Below, piece by piece: positions 1 to 10,631 of a stretch of DNA of 64,000 nt (positions within the stretch are counted from its first letter, which is position 1; each line of letters opens with the position of its first letter). The DNA is from Opeltia flavorubescens. Its lineage: Eukaryota > Ascomycota > Lecanoromycetes > Teloschistales > Teloschistaceae. The notes beneath the pieces are model-generated. The model saw only the letters and a list, made by a program, of their open reading frames with translations. It made no database searches and was not told where the DNA came from. The stretch lies in assembly GCA_000442125.1 (NCBI GenBank), contig KE546977.1:310001-374000 (forward strand), read 5' to 3'. The translations under genes were made by a program, and so were the position numbers.

Positions 1-371
1 TCCGTGAAGACCAAGACGAAGATTACTACGATCTCGTAGCTTCCCACTCGCAGAGAAAGAAACTCCTAAAATCCGCAAATGCTCAAGCTGCGCGAGAAGG
101 CGGCGTGGTCCGCATTCTCGAGCCCGAGAACGGAGTAGGGGCAGACGGCAAGAGGGGTATCACGTACGCGATTGAGAAGAATAAAGGGTTGGCGCCGAAG
201 CGAAGGAAAGAGGTGAGGAACCCAAGGGTGAAGAAGAGGAAGAAGTTCGAGGATAAGAAGAAGAAGCTGTCGAGCGTGAGGGCGGTGTATAAGGGTGGGG
301 AAGGACGAGGAGGATACAAGGGAGAACTGACCGGTATCAAGAGCGGATTAGTCAAAAGTGTGAAATTGTGA
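1..371 (+). CDS. SAS10: SAS10/UTP3, small-subunit processome factor (3' end only)
   Basis: Reading frame open from the left edge (codons in phase with base 3) to a TGA at 369-371, giving about 122 C-terminal residues. The end is the Sas10 C-terminal domain: a basic stretch with EVRNPRVKKRKKFEDKKKKL followed by SSVRAVYKGG, GRGGYKGE and the terminal TGIKSGLVKSVKL, which is the family's most conserved block. Sas10/Utp3 is a nucleolar component of the SSU processome (U3 snoRNP) needed for early 18S rRNA processing. The 5' part lies outside the window, so domain order and introns cannot be judged. The last codons are purine-rich on the coding strand, as at the 3' ends of several other genes here. 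Confidence 0.93.
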   Translation, partial: REDQDEDYYDLVASHSQRKKLLKSANAQAAREGGVVRILEPENGVGADGKRGITYAIEKNKGLAPKRRKEVRNPRVKKRKKFEDKKKKLSSVRAVYKGGEGRGGYKGELTGIKSGLVKSVKL

Positions 372-514
372 AGTAAATCAACAGTCAGGGCCCGAGCTCC
401 TTGATGGAAATATCGGCTTCTAGCAGTGTCATACTGCCTTGATGTCCATTTTGAAGAGTCATTGCCATGTGAAGATCCACGGAGAGGGTGACTGTGATAG
501 GTTCAGGGAACGGG

Positions 515-521
515 TATAAAA
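515..521 (+). promoter_or_regulatory. TATA box of the next gene
   Basis: TATAAAA at 515-521, about 140 bp before the ATG at 662, followed by a pyrimidine-rich stretch (about 590-660) typical of fungal 5' leaders. Position fits a core promoter of the gene starting at 662. Sequence-only call. Confidence 0.4.
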
Positions 522-661
522 GGACCTCTGCTGTCGCTGAAAACGAGATTCTTTTGTATATCCAAAACATCAAATACTATCCGCACATCACCTCCCTAAG
601 TCTCCCCTTTCGCATCGACACATCGACACCCTTATACTTCCTATCGCTAAAAGCTTTCACA

Positions 662-2032
662 ATGGCATCTTCAACAGACTTCTGGTTTCAATCAGATGAC
701 GAGTTCTACGCTGCAGTTGAAGACAACGTTGTTGTCGGCCAGACAGCTTCCATGACCCGCCAAGGCCTTCGTGAGGATGAGCCGTTCGCTTTCGATGGTA
801 CTGATTTTGATGACGATGATCATGATGAAAATAGTGCGCCTGTTGAAGAAGAGGAATATCCACTGAAGTTGAAAGATATTCTCCTCAACCCTTATCACTA
901 TGGTAACTCCCTAGGTTGCGATGCCGATTCGCAGCTCTTGTATGCAGATGTCGATAACCATGACTCGAGTAAGCTCGATATCAATCAGTCTGTGGCAAAA
1001 TGTGGATTTCTGGAAGAAGAGAGTGACAGGAGTAAATTGATGAAAGCAAAGTTGCTCGATCATCTTGCATCTTTGCCCTTGGGCTGGCAGAGCGACAATT
1101 TCTGGAATACCGATCCTGACCTCGAGTATGAGGACTCTGAGGACGAGGATAAGATCAAAGAAATGCGCCAAAAATTGAAGAAAGAAACTGATGAGAGGTA
1201 CGGCAAGAAGAAAGATTGGGACACGTTTCAGAGAGACAGATCCTTTGTCGAACGAAACTTAGAGAGAGACTATGGTCTTCTCTGTCCCGACAAAGTCAAT
1301 TACCTCCTCAGTCTCGACGAGGTAGATGGGCGAGAAGTCCTCAACATCTTCAGCAACCAGTGCAAGCGAAAGCTTAAGCGTCCAGTGGTACTCTTGATCG
1401 GTGCAGTCGACAAGCCTTCGATGCAAAAGCCAGGGACCAAGGAGGGCTGGGCGGTAGTGTACCACTTCTTCAGCAACAAGATCACTGTGAAACCCTTCCT
1501 CCTGGATAAAACACACCATCCTCTGGCCCAGAATTGGGATACCGATGTGCCGAATGACGGGATTTGCTTGACAGGTAATCCGGCAATCTTTGTTGACAAA
1601 GTACTGCAGCTCGAAGCCGATATTAAGAGCGAATTAAACGAGGCCCATACCTCTCAGATCCTGGTGTACTATGTCGTTGCGAGATGGCTTATTCTCCATT
1701 GGAAAGCCTTATCCGCTATCAAGGATGATGGCCAAGCTACCATGACTGATGAAAATCGTGAGAAGGTCAGCGATGCAAAACGCTTCATGCTCCGCGAGTC
1801 AGCCAAGATTGATGTTCCTCGGGAGAAGCCACAACCTGCACCAAAGAAAACAATCAGAGTCTTCGAGCACCTACAAGCACACCTGGAAGATTACGAGGCA
1901 GCAATCAGGCACGAGGCCATCAAAGCCAAGGATGCAGGAAACGAGACAGCTGCAGATGATGCAGTCAAATTGTATGGTAAGCTGACGGAAATGCTGCAAG
2001 AGTTCAACATGAATGCAGAGAAGGATGTGTAG
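662..2032 (+). CDS. Unknown acidic protein, 456 aa
   Basis: Single exon. The frame is open upstream to 488, but the ATG at 662 (context CACAATGG, right after a pyrimidine-rich leader) begins the plausible protein MASSTDFWFQSDDEFYAAVE. Two acidic tracts (about residues 45-65 and 155-170) flank a region with KLKDILLNPYHYGNSLG; residues 250-380 look folded (VVLLIGAVDKPSMQKPG, GWAVVYHFFSNKITVKPF, ILVYYVVARWLILHWKAL). The C-terminus is helical and charged. I do not recognise a family and see no signal peptide or membrane segment, so it is probably cytosolic or nuclear. The Trp/Phe-rich middle suggests a real domain. Not a repeat or transposon protein. Confidence 0.85.
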   Translation: MASSTDFWFQSDDEFYAAVEDNVVVGQTASMTRQGLREDEPFAFDGTDFDDDDHDENSAPVEEEEYPLKLKDILLNPYHYGNSLGCDADSQLLYADVDNHDSSKLDINQSVAKCGFLEEESDRSKLMKAKLLDHLASLPLGWQSDNFWNTDPDLEYEDSEDEDKIKEMRQKLKKETDERYGKKKDWDTFQRDRSFVERNLERDYGLLCPDKVNYLLSLDEVDGREVLNIFSNQCKRKLKRPVVLLIGAVDKPSMQKPGTKEGWAVVYHFFSNKITVKPFLLDKTHHPLAQNWDTDVPNDGICLTGNPAIFVDKVLQLEADIKSELNEAHTSQILVYYVVARWLILHWKALSAIKDDGQATMTDENREKVSDAKRFMLRESAKIDVPREKPQPAPKKTIRVFEHLQAHLEDYEAAIRHEAIKAKDAGNETAADDAVKLYGKLTEMLQEFNMNAEKDV

Positions 2033-2390
2033 ACAGGACAAAATTCCCCTTCTTCAATGAGGTTTGGTTCCTGAAATCGAGACATGCATGTACGTTAGTA
2101 TGCGATTCCTTACATGTATACCAATAAAAATTGATTGTCTTCATCCATCCTTGTAAAGTGATGAATCGTAATGTTGAGTAGACGAATGTGCATGTACTTC
2201 TACTTTCACTCAAGATATCCAGAATGCGAGGATGCTTTGTCTAATCGATTAGCGTAGCGGAATCTGCCCCTGACCAATGACCTGGATTTTTCAGTGACGT
2301 CTTTGATATTTTTGTACAATTACAGAACGGGCACCCTCCAAAACTTCTCTTTAATTCATCACGCATACTGCATCATAGAAAATTTTCATC
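2033..2390. other. Intergenic, 358 bp
   Basis: AT-rich 3' flank of the preceding gene and promoter of the SMP-domain gene. I see no further gene or clear site. Confidence 0.6.
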
Positions 2391-2993
2391 ATGTCGCTGT
2401 CACGTTTTACCGCAAAGTCTGCCTTCGTCACAAGTACATGCAAAATATCAAATTCTCATTCTACTCTTCGAATTTCAAGCTTTCTCACGCGAAGCAATTA
2501 TCAAAGAAACATTACGACAACCGGACGCAGCATGGCGACAAAACCAAACGAAGCTAGCCAAGTTATCTCGGACGTTGCAAAAGCAGAGGGTGGTACTACC
2601 AAAGGTCACTCATCCTCCTTGACCTGGCCCTTCACATTTTACTGATGTTTTTCAGGCTCCAAATCTGCCCAGATGCAATCAGAGCTCACCAAGCAGCGTA
2701 ATCTAGAGGGAACAACAGCCGAGGATACTCAAGCTGTCAATGATGGCATTGCCTCAACATCCACGAATGCTGCACCAATTGACCCGGCCGTTCAGAGCCA
2801 GATAGACCGTCAGGCCAACTTCGAGGAAGCCGCAAATAAGATTGGCGGTAAATTGGCCAGCGACCCTGGTAACATTACCAAAGAAGAGGCCGACACCATG
2901 CACCGCCGTGAGCAGCGTGCGTTCGGACAGACGGAAAAGGGCGGATTGGCCTCTCAAACCCAACATCAAGTGGCAGAAAACGAGAAGTCCTGA
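2391..2993 (+). CDS. SMP-domain (seed maturation protein-like) stress protein
   Basis: Two exons, 2391-2604 and 2656-2993, joined by a 51-bp intron (donor GTCACT, branch TACTGAT, acceptor TTTCAG) to give 183 aa. The second half carries the SMP/LEA-type motif: QIDRQANFEEAANKIGGKLA, then DPGNITKEEADTMHRREQRA. Such proteins are small, hydrophilic and linked to desiccation or stress tolerance; their biochemical role is not settled. The first 47 residues (MSLSRFTAKSAFVTSTCKIS, then RSNYQRNITTTGRS) have many Arg/Ser/Thr and no acidic residue, as in a mitochondrial leader. A second in-frame ATG at 2532 (MATKPNEASQ) would give a leaderless 136-aa form, so dual localisation is possible. Confidence 0.85.
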
Positions 2994-3980
2994 TTGTACA
3001 AGTCAACCCGCTTCAAAATTGTACAATTATATATTGTCATTGAAAAAGCATTGCTTGGGCGTAAATTGCCTTTCAAAAGCTGGGAAAGCTGGCAGCATTA
3101 GCATAGCGATATCTTGTAACACTATTGGCGGATCTTCTTTGGGTCTTGCGAAACTTTCCACTCTTAATATCAATTCATTCAGAGTTGTCTGATACGTATA
3201 TCTCTGAGGGTCTCAATAATCATAGATGCCATGTGTATTGGAATGATTGAGGCATATTGGATCCGCAAATGCGAGAGATTTTCCCGGCTGCAGAAAATGG
3301 CCGAAACTAACTCAAAATAGCGTAGCGGTTTTCGTAGTGCCAATGCATTCGTATTAAACATTTGCTTGCATCTTGATTGAAGAACACTCTTCATGGTCTT
3401 CTTTGCCATATGGAGGAAACTTGATTCTAAGCACGCTTTGTGACTTTATATTCATCGAAATCCTGACACCGGACTTCCAATCGACCTGCCCAAAGGAGCG
3501 TCGGCGGACTTCCCAAAGGGATCGTGCATCCCTTGTGATCATCCGGTTCACGGGAGGTGGCAAGACGACTTGCAGATGAAGAACGACCCTTGATTCCCAC
3601 CGAAGCAGCGTGCCATCTCAAGTGTCTAATAATCATATTTCGAAAGCATTATTTCAACTGCATCGTATTTCGTCGGCTCCAACCTCGTGTTTAGCCAGGA
3701 TCTAGACCGGGCCAATGGACTTTTAGGGACACCGGCTCCCTTGCGTTCGAGCTGGGCGCCCGGACAAACCTCCATCTTTAGTCTTACTCCGTAACTCATC
3801 AATTAGGTCGTCACGATTTCAAAGATCATACGCAGCACAACGGATTTTTATTTCTCTTGCATACTCTGCATCTCTAGAAGCGGTGGGACTGCGAGCCCCT
3901 GGAGTAACGAAGCCGGCTTCTGAGCTCTAGCTCTATCAGTACTACCTTCTATAATTATCAGTCAAAAAGAAATTGACGCT
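2994..3980. other. Intergenic, 987 bp
   Basis: 3' flank of the SMP gene and a long promoter region of the next gene. Open frames here are short, overlap one another on both strands and show no protein-like composition. No RNA gene or repeat recognised. Confidence 0.6.
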
Positions 3981-5477
3981 ATGCATCTCGAACCATGGCA
4001 GAGTTGGGCAATCGTCGGTCTCGGGGCCGCCGGTGCATACGTCTACTACAGTCAGACGGGAAACAAGCGACGAAATAAAGGTCATGCACCTTCCGTGCCC
4101 AAGCGGCGTACTTCGCCGCGTCGAGGTAGCAGTGTCGACGCTGGGTCCGGCAGTGGTGGTGCGCGACGAAAAAGCCAATCCAAGAAAGGTGACAATCAAC
4201 TCGAAGCTAATGCCGCTGAAGCATTGTCAACGTCCATACCCCAAAGCAGCAATGGAAAGCTGAAGAAGCGTAAGGGCGGAAAGAAAGAGTCGAGTCAATT
4301 GGCACAAAGTTCTGCGATTGATGTTGCTCAACCGCAAGCCAACGTAGCCAACAACCAAGAAGATGACGTCGATAATCGCGAATTTGCAAAGCAGATGAGT
4401 GGATTAAAGGCAGGGTCTTCTTTCGCAAAACCAGAAGGTTCGAAGAAGCAGACAAAAAAGACGGGCAAGCAGGCAGAGTTACCCCTCAACTCTTTCGACG
4501 CACTTCCTCCCAACACAGGTGGCACCTCCATCCCCAAAGATATGTCGAACGCTTCCTCGACCACAGGTGCAGACGCCGACGATGATCTGTCGCCAGCAGG
4601 CTCGCCGCGTATAGCTGCTACACCCACAGCGACCTCAGGGGGTGTTGATGACATGCTTGAGCCTCCGGCAAAAGGACCATCGGTCCTGCGCCTTACTGGC
4701 GTAGAGGAGGCTAAACGTCAATCTAAGCCTCAAAAGGCTATGCAAGAAGTAGAAACCAAGAAGCAAAGACAGAATCGCAAAAAGAACGAGGACAAAAAGG
4801 CTGCAAGAGAAGAGGCGGAGCGAGAGCGGAGGGTCCTTCTTGAGAAGCAGCTGCGCACTGCCCGTGAAGCAGAGGGGAGACCAGCAAGAAACGGAGTTGC
4901 ATCCGTACCTGCAAAGAATGCATGGGGTAAACCAAGTGCAGCTCCAACCATAACTCAACAGCCACCTTCAACTACTCAAAATGGAGCGCTTCTCGATACC
5001 TTTGAAGATCACGCGGCAAATGCAAGCAACGGTCATCCTGAAAATTCGCAAGGGGTGTCTGCCGCTGATGTGCAGGCATGGCAGAATGAAGTACCGTCAG
5101 AGGAAGAGCAAATGCGTATCTTGGATGAGATGGAAGGAAGTGGTGGTTGGAATACGGTAGCGAAAGGTGGCAAGTCAAAGAAGAAACCAGCTGCAAGCGC
5201 TATGGAGAACGGACAAAAGTTGAATACTGCTCCTGTACCTGTGACCGGAATGGACGATTCCAACAACACCTCCACATCCGACGATGGTGTTCCTCAACTC
5301 ACTCCCTCTCAATCTCAGACCGAGGATGAGGCTTCCCAAAAAAGAAAGACCAAAAAGGAAGATATCGATAAAGAGAAATGGAACCGCTCCAATATCCAAG
5401 ATCATCCAGATTACGACCCAGCATATCCATACGCTTTGACAGGCCATCCAGAGGATTCTGACTGGGCAGTCGTCTGA
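3981..5477 (+). CDS. Unknown membrane-anchored Lys-rich protein, 498 aa
   Basis: Single exon. The N-terminus MHLEPWQSWAIVGLGAAGAY followed by VYYSQTGNKRRNK is one short hydrophobic segment (about residues 8-25) then a strongly basic stretch: a signal-anchor with a large cytosolic tail, probably ER or outer mitochondrial membrane. The tail is disordered with alternating Lys-rich blocks; residues about 240-300 form a charged helix (KKQRQNRKKNEDKKAAREEA) of coiled-coil type. Residues 350-390 contain VQAWQNEVPSEEEQMRILDE and a Trp motif (GSGGWNTVAKGG). The C-terminus DHPDYDPAYPYALTGHPEDS then DWAVV looks like a conserved short motif. I do not recognise the family. The architecture recalls LYRIC/metadherin-like proteins, but that is analogy only. 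Confidence 0.85.
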   Translation: MHLEPWQSWAIVGLGAAGAYVYYSQTGNKRRNKGHAPSVPKRRTSPRRGSSVDAGSGSGGARRKSQSKKGDNQLEANAAEALSTSIPQSSNGKLKKRKGGKKESSQLAQSSAIDVAQPQANVANNQEDDVDNREFAKQMSGLKAGSSFAKPEGSKKQTKKTGKQAELPLNSFDALPPNTGGTSIPKDMSNASSTTGADADDDLSPAGSPRIAATPTATSGGVDDMLEPPAKGPSVLRLTGVEEAKRQSKPQKAMQEVETKKQRQNRKKNEDKKAAREEAERERRVLLEKQLRTAREAEGRPARNGVASVPAKNAWGKPSAAPTITQQPPSTTQNGALLDTFEDHAANASNGHPENSQGVSAADVQAWQNEVPSEEEQMRILDEMEGSGGWNTVAKGGKSKKKPAASAMENGQKLNTAPVPVTGMDDSNNTSTSDDGVPQLTPSQSQTEDEASQKRKTKKEDIDKEKWNRSNIQDHPDYDPAYPYALTGHPEDSDWAVV

Positions 5478-6426
5478 AAGGATCCGCCACAGCTAGTTTG
5501 AGCAAGGGACCTATTCTACCATCGACCACATAGTCTAAGACCGGAGATCTCAAGTCATATTGCATTCCTAATCCATCACGAAACGCGTTTCGATTGTATA
5601 ATATGTACTTAAGAATCATGGAGATTTCACGAAAGTCTGATTGATCCTATCATTTTGCGATCTGATTTACAGTGCTTGCAAAGTTATGTCCATCTGCGGC
5701 GTGGGCCACGTGTTGGTCTTTCTTGACCTTCTTTCCTGGGCTTTGTACAGGCGCCGTGGTGGATCTAGTGCTGACAAGTGCAGCTTCTCAAAGTCTCCTG
5801 CACCAGCATTTCAAGGCGTCTGGAGGGCATTCATCATAGTTGTACATTAGATTGGAGATTCCTCGGAGGTGGGCTTCGTAGCTTGCAAATATTATTATTC
5901 TTTGGATGGAAAATTTATGATCGCCCTGCCTGAGTGTTCTGTTCTCGAAGTTGACTTATTGGTTTGCTTTGTTGTTTGCCTAAATAATAATGGAAAAACT
6001 CATGCTCCTATTTTAGTGCATCCGTGGAAGGGTTAGTGTGGTGAAAGCTCTCTTCAATTTGAAAAGCATCAGTTTGAAGACATTTTCGAATTCAAAGAAC
6101 ATACAATTTAAATTCTCTAGGAAACCAATGGATGATCAAAAACCAGGAGCTCTTCACTGGTTGTCGTCGAGAGTATAGCCACAAATTCAGGGGTCAAAAG
6201 GAATGCACAGCCAATGATCTACCCAATTGCGGGGAAATCTCGGTTAAACAACATGCTGAATTCAGATGCAAATGTGTAGGTGGCTTCTTGAAGCACCACT
6301 TCATACATATCGTTCACTCCCTCACTTTCGCTCTCTTGACCTTATGTTACCGCCTTGATCAGTACAGATTTCTTTACTCGGCAACATCTCAACGGCTCTT
6401 ATCCCGGTGCATGAGTAGCAACGAAC
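5478..6426. other. Intergenic, 949 bp
   Basis: 3' flank of the preceding gene and promoter of ERV29. One CACGTG E-box at 5707-5712. The short frames at 5641 and 6132 lack protein-like composition. Nothing else recognised. Confidence 0.6.
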
Positions 6427-7669
6427 ATGGCACAAATCCGTGGCACGGCGGGTTATAATCTCGGCGCTCAGAATAACCGTTTTGGAGGGCCAGGTCGTGC
6501 GGATGCCACCAATGATCCAAGTCCTCTGGACCAGATACGTGAACAGACAAGCAAGATCGAAGATTGGTTGGACACCGTCTCAGACCCTATCAAACCGTAT
6601 GTGGTTATCTATTCGGTGGCAGGGCAGCAATAAGATGGAAGAATGCAGCTTAAAAAGGAATCACAATGCTTACTTTAGATGCCAACTACAGATATCTCCC
6701 TGCCATCGGCCGATTCCTCATCGTGGTTACATTTCTCGAAGATGCTATCCGAATCATCACTCAATGGAGCGATCAACTCATCTACCTCAAAGACTACAGA
6801 CACAGTATGTGGCCTGTACTTTTTCGGCCCGTCTTCACGTCGCTTCTCATTAAAATACTACGCGACTGAAGAACCCGAATAGAGCTAATTCACTCATCTC
6901 TAGTACCATGGGGCCTTACCCACCTCTTCCTCCTAGTCAATGTCATCGCAATGGTGATTTGCTCTACCCTCGTCATCATCCGCAAGCACAGTGAATACGC
7001 AGTCGGCGGTCTTCTCGGCGTCGTTATCACTCAAGCCCTTGGCTACGGCCTCATCTTCGACCTGAACTTCTTCCTCCGCAATCTCAGTGTCATGGGCGGT
7101 CTTCTGATGGTTCTATCCGATAGTTGGGTTCGCAAGAAGTTCGCGCCTGCCGGACTACCGCAGATGGATGAGAAGGATCGGAAGATGTATTTCCAGCTTG
7201 CGGGGAGGGTGCTCCTGATCTTCCTATTCATCGGATTTGTTTTTGCAGGAGATTGGGGATTTGGAAGAGTTATTGTGAGCCTCTTTGGTTTCGTGGCATG
7301 TGTTATGGTCGTGGTGGGATTCAAGGCGAAGTTCAGCGCGGTGATGCTGGTGGTGATTCTGAGTGTGTTCAATCTATTGGTGAACAACTTCTGGACTGTA
7401 GGTATCCCCATTCTTGACATGCCTCTTGGCCAGTTGAGTGGTCCATGAGCTTTGAAGCTGACCTGATTTCTAGCTACACGAACACCACCCACACAAGGAC
7501 TTTGCCAAATACGACTTTTTCCAAATCCTCTCAATAGTGTACGTTCACAATTCCGAAAGTCTTAATATGATCCCTGAGCTAATTTTCCCATCATAGTGGT
7601 GGCCTCCTTCTACTGGTAAATATGGGCCCCGGCCAGTTCAGCATGGACGAAAAGAAGAAAGTCTACTGA
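6427..7669 (+). CDS. ERV29: ERV29/SURF4 COPII cargo receptor
   Basis: Five exons: 6427-6596, 6692-6804, 6904-7397, 7474-7538, 7597-7669 (304 aa). Splicing restores the family blocks PYLPAIGRFLIVVTFLEDA, LKDYRHIPWGLTHLFLL and DFFQILSIVGGLLLLVNMGP. The first three introns have good donors; intron 3 has branch GCTGAC. The protein is polytopic with several hydrophobic helices and ends DEKKKVY, so Lys at -3 and -4 form a KKxx signal for COPI retrieval to the ER. Erv29/SURF4 packages soluble secretory cargo into COPII vesicles at the ER and recycles from the Golgi. The length matches the family (about 270-310 aa). The coding strand turns from C-rich to G-rich at about 7,130. Confidence 0.95.
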
Positions 7670-8544
7670 TGACTATTTGGCATGTTTGTGATCAAAAGAT
7701 TTATCACCACAAACGCGATCACGATATTCCACTGCTAAAAAGCCTTGAAATCATCGGGGTGAAGAATCCGAGTCCAAGATACCACAGGGAGTGGATACGA
7801 GATATACGGCCCGGAGAGAAAGAGCGAGTTTAGTCATTTCAGTGTAGGCAGGAGATCCCATGATGGTTAACGTGAACTTGAACTCGGGTGTCCCTTAGAG
7901 TGACACATGTATTGAAACATCGATTTCTACTTCGCCACCAGGGATAGGCAGTATCGTGGCGAGCCGCCATCATAGAGTGACACTGATTCATGTCTAAGCA
8001 AACACCCGATTTGAACCGTTTCGACGCTCGGAGAAGTGGGCAGACGAATCCAGTTGAAGATCATACTTATTCATAGTCATGATATTGCATCTGATGACCA
8101 GCACAGAGGATCCACAAGGAGCCACCAGCCAACAAATACGAGGTTGATCAATTTTCTGGCTTGGTCCATCAGAGCCGAAGTGCGTGCAAGTCAATGCAAA
8201 ATGCGGCTCCAGACTCCACAAAATGACTAAAGATAGATGAGACGCGAAAAATGATGTGCCCACCCATTTGGAGCTAATGTGGGTTCGCCGGACGCTAGGC
8301 AAGGATTTTCAGGGGATGCAATTTGCCAGCAAATAAACAGCTGGCTGCTTCCACTTTCTCTCTCTTACGCGTTCCCTCAACAACCATTTGTCTTTTTTTC
8401 TTACCAGGCAACTGCACTGCCATCACACTCGCTTGAGACAGTCTTTCGCTCTAATAATAAAGCCTTTTAATACAAAACACTTCCCTTCTTCTGTCAACCT
8501 CTACCAAACAATCGGCTTTCGAATCTCCTACCATACTCTTCAAC
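7670..8544. other. Intergenic, 875 bp; CT-rich core promoter near the right end
   Basis: 3' flank of ERV29 then the promoter of the GPI-protein gene. From about 8,345 to 8,540 the + strand is strongly pyrimidine-rich, including a run of T at about 8,394-8,400; such CT tracts just before transcription starts are typical of well-expressed filamentous-fungal genes. No gene seen in the rest. Confidence 0.55.
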
Positions 8545-9258
8545 ATGCGTTCCTCAGCTGTTCTTACCGTGCCTTTGGCCGCTGTGGCATTCGCCCAGTC
8601 TACCAGCGTTGACACCTCATACGTATGTACTCCCATATCATAATCAACATGTTCTCTGCCAAACCCAATGGAAGGATTTTGCTGACTTGTTATCTTACAG
8701 ACCAACCCTTTCACATCCTACACCTCGCTGACCAATTCCTTGGGCGTCGTCACTGGCATGCCTACGCCTGAGTTGTCTGTCGTCACCACTCAGCCATTGC
8801 CCGTCACCACCCAACCGACGGTTGTTACCAGCCAGCCCGAAGCTGCTACCACCAACACCGCTGTTGCTCCTACCGTTGTCCCTGCAGGTCCGCAAGGCGT
8901 CCCGGCAGCAGTCAATGGCACAACTCTCGTGTCGTCAGTAGTCGGTGGCGGTGTTGCTGCACCCACCGGTGGTTCGTCATCAGGCAACAGCACCTCTGGC
9001 GGAGCTGGAAGCGCTGGAGGCAATAGCACCGTTCCAAAGGGAACCAAGACCCAGACCGCCTCTGGATCTTCAGCCACATCTGGTTCATCTGGCTCCGAGG
9101 AATCTTCGGGCTCAAGCCCATCTGGTTCTGCTGGCTCAACAGGCACAGGCTCAGGTGCTAGTGCTTCTTCAACCGGCAGCGCTGGTAGCGGTGCTGGTGT
9201 CCTCCAGCCTGTGCTCGGTCTTGGTTTGGCTGGTGCTTTCTTCGCTGCTTTCCTGTAA
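8545..9258 (+). CDS. GPI-anchored Ser/Gly/Thr-rich cell-surface protein
   Basis: Two exons, 8545-8622 and 8701-9258 (78-bp intron, donor GTATGT, branch GCTGAC), 211 aa. Signal peptide MRSSAVLTVPLAAVAFAQS, with cleavage likely after the Ala. The middle is rich in Thr/Val/Pro (VVTTQPLPVTTQPTVVTSQP), then a low-complexity Ser/Gly region of about 100 residues, a heavily O-mannosylated stalk. The C-terminus (VLQPVLGLGLAGAFFAAFL) is a hydrophobic GPI-attachment tail preceded by small residues. There is no cysteine at all, so it is not a CFEM or hydrophobin-type protein. Probably a structural wall or surface protein of the fungus; no specific function can be named. Confidence 0.9.
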
Positions 9259-10631
9259 ACACCCACTCATCGATACCCTGGTGCGAATTTTTTACGGGTT
9301 CAGTGGGACAAGTCAACAGAGGAAAGGAGCAATGGTCTTGGGCTCATCTGTCTATCAATTTTGAAGCGATGGGGATGCTCATAGCAGCATGGCGTATATT
9401 TGTCACATTTGGCACGATTGCTTTCAAAAGTTTCTCCATTGGCCGGTCTTTTGACTGGAGCATTGGGCCATGTCCTAATCTTTGTGGCATTTCTGCGTGG
9501 GACGGGATATTAACATGTTGAGTGGTTGATTAATAGGTAGCGGCTAGTTGAATGAAGAGAAAGATGAGAATCATGATTATGTCTTCTGTGCTGCTACTCC
9601 AATCGATATTTACCTCACCGAGATATCCTTGCCTGTTGCATGACTGACTTATTGACCAGTTCTAGCTTCTCACCTGCGCAATTTCTCAATAATCTTGCAA
9701 TTTTCGACGACCATTGGCGCTTTGGTTCTCCAGGTTCTCCACGATCTCAGAGGCGCCGGAGCGGATCGGCGACTCCCGTAGGCCAAAATTCCAGGGTGTT
9801 TCAGGATGGCCTGGGACTCGAGAAACCCATCATTCCAAGCTGCATGAAGTATCGACTACAACAATAACTGTAACTCTGAAACCTTTCGCCTGGTCTAGCC
9901 TAGGGATCATATCAAGCAATCAGTTGCCCCTGCTATTGCCATCGAGTATGCATTAGCGAGGCAACCCAGATACCGATTGGCGAAAACAAGTCTCCGAGAC
10001 AGACCTCGATCTCGAACATCTCGACCTCAATTCGCACTCAGCAGTCAGCATTCTTCTGGTGTCGCATGACAAGACTGTATACGAGTAGTGCTCCAAAGTC
10101 ACTCAGGTGGCTTCAGCTTGGCTTAGAATTTCAATTGGCTCACCAGAGTCCATTCCCGATCCTTGGGACCGCTCCAACCCACCCTGCGCGCTTTGCCGCA
10201 ATCTACTCGACGACACACTCAGCTTACCCAGACATCAATACGGGGATACTTCAACTTCAGCTTCAACTGGGATCATCCACCAAGGTCATGGTAGACCGTT
10301 AAGGATTATCCAGATTGTTGACGGTCGCTTTTTCCAGGAGTCAAGCAACGACACAGACGCATTGAACTTCGCACCGGCTCTTATATCGGATGAATGGCAT
10401 TGAGAAGGATTTTGGCAAACCTACGGTCATTTTCCGAAGATCTGAAGGAACCTCGACCTAAGGCTCTCATACTCGAAGACAAATCATAGACCATTCTCAA
10501 AACCCTCTCCGCGGCCAATGAAGAAAGGAAAAGAACGGACCGGCCTCCTGCCCCATCTGCACTTCCACTGATACCGAATCCCAACTAAAGACCTCTGCTC
10601 TACCCTCTTCAAAATTACCATCAGCACAATA
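9259..10631. other. Intergenic, 1.37 kb, with a doubtful small spliced gene on +
   Basis: No family recognised. On the + strand several frames stay open from about 9,640 to 10,400. One segment (9957-10076) reads GNPDTDWRKQVSETDLDLEH then LDLNSHSAVSILLVSHDKT, which looks protein-like. It can be joined in phase to a frame from 9714 (donor at 9849, acceptor TTAG at 9956). The continuation is unclear: a 50-bp intron to 10127 or an implausible 30-bp intron to 10107, where a 98-codon frame contains PPCALCRNLLDDTLSLPRHQ. I cannot build a convincing full model, so treat it as a possible hypothetical gene or leader RNA. Confidence 0.3.

Noticed and set aside
8790-9266. 158-codon Pro/Glu-rich minus frame
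   Set aside because: Antisense of the Ser/Gly-rich GPI-protein stalk; composition follows from the repeat.
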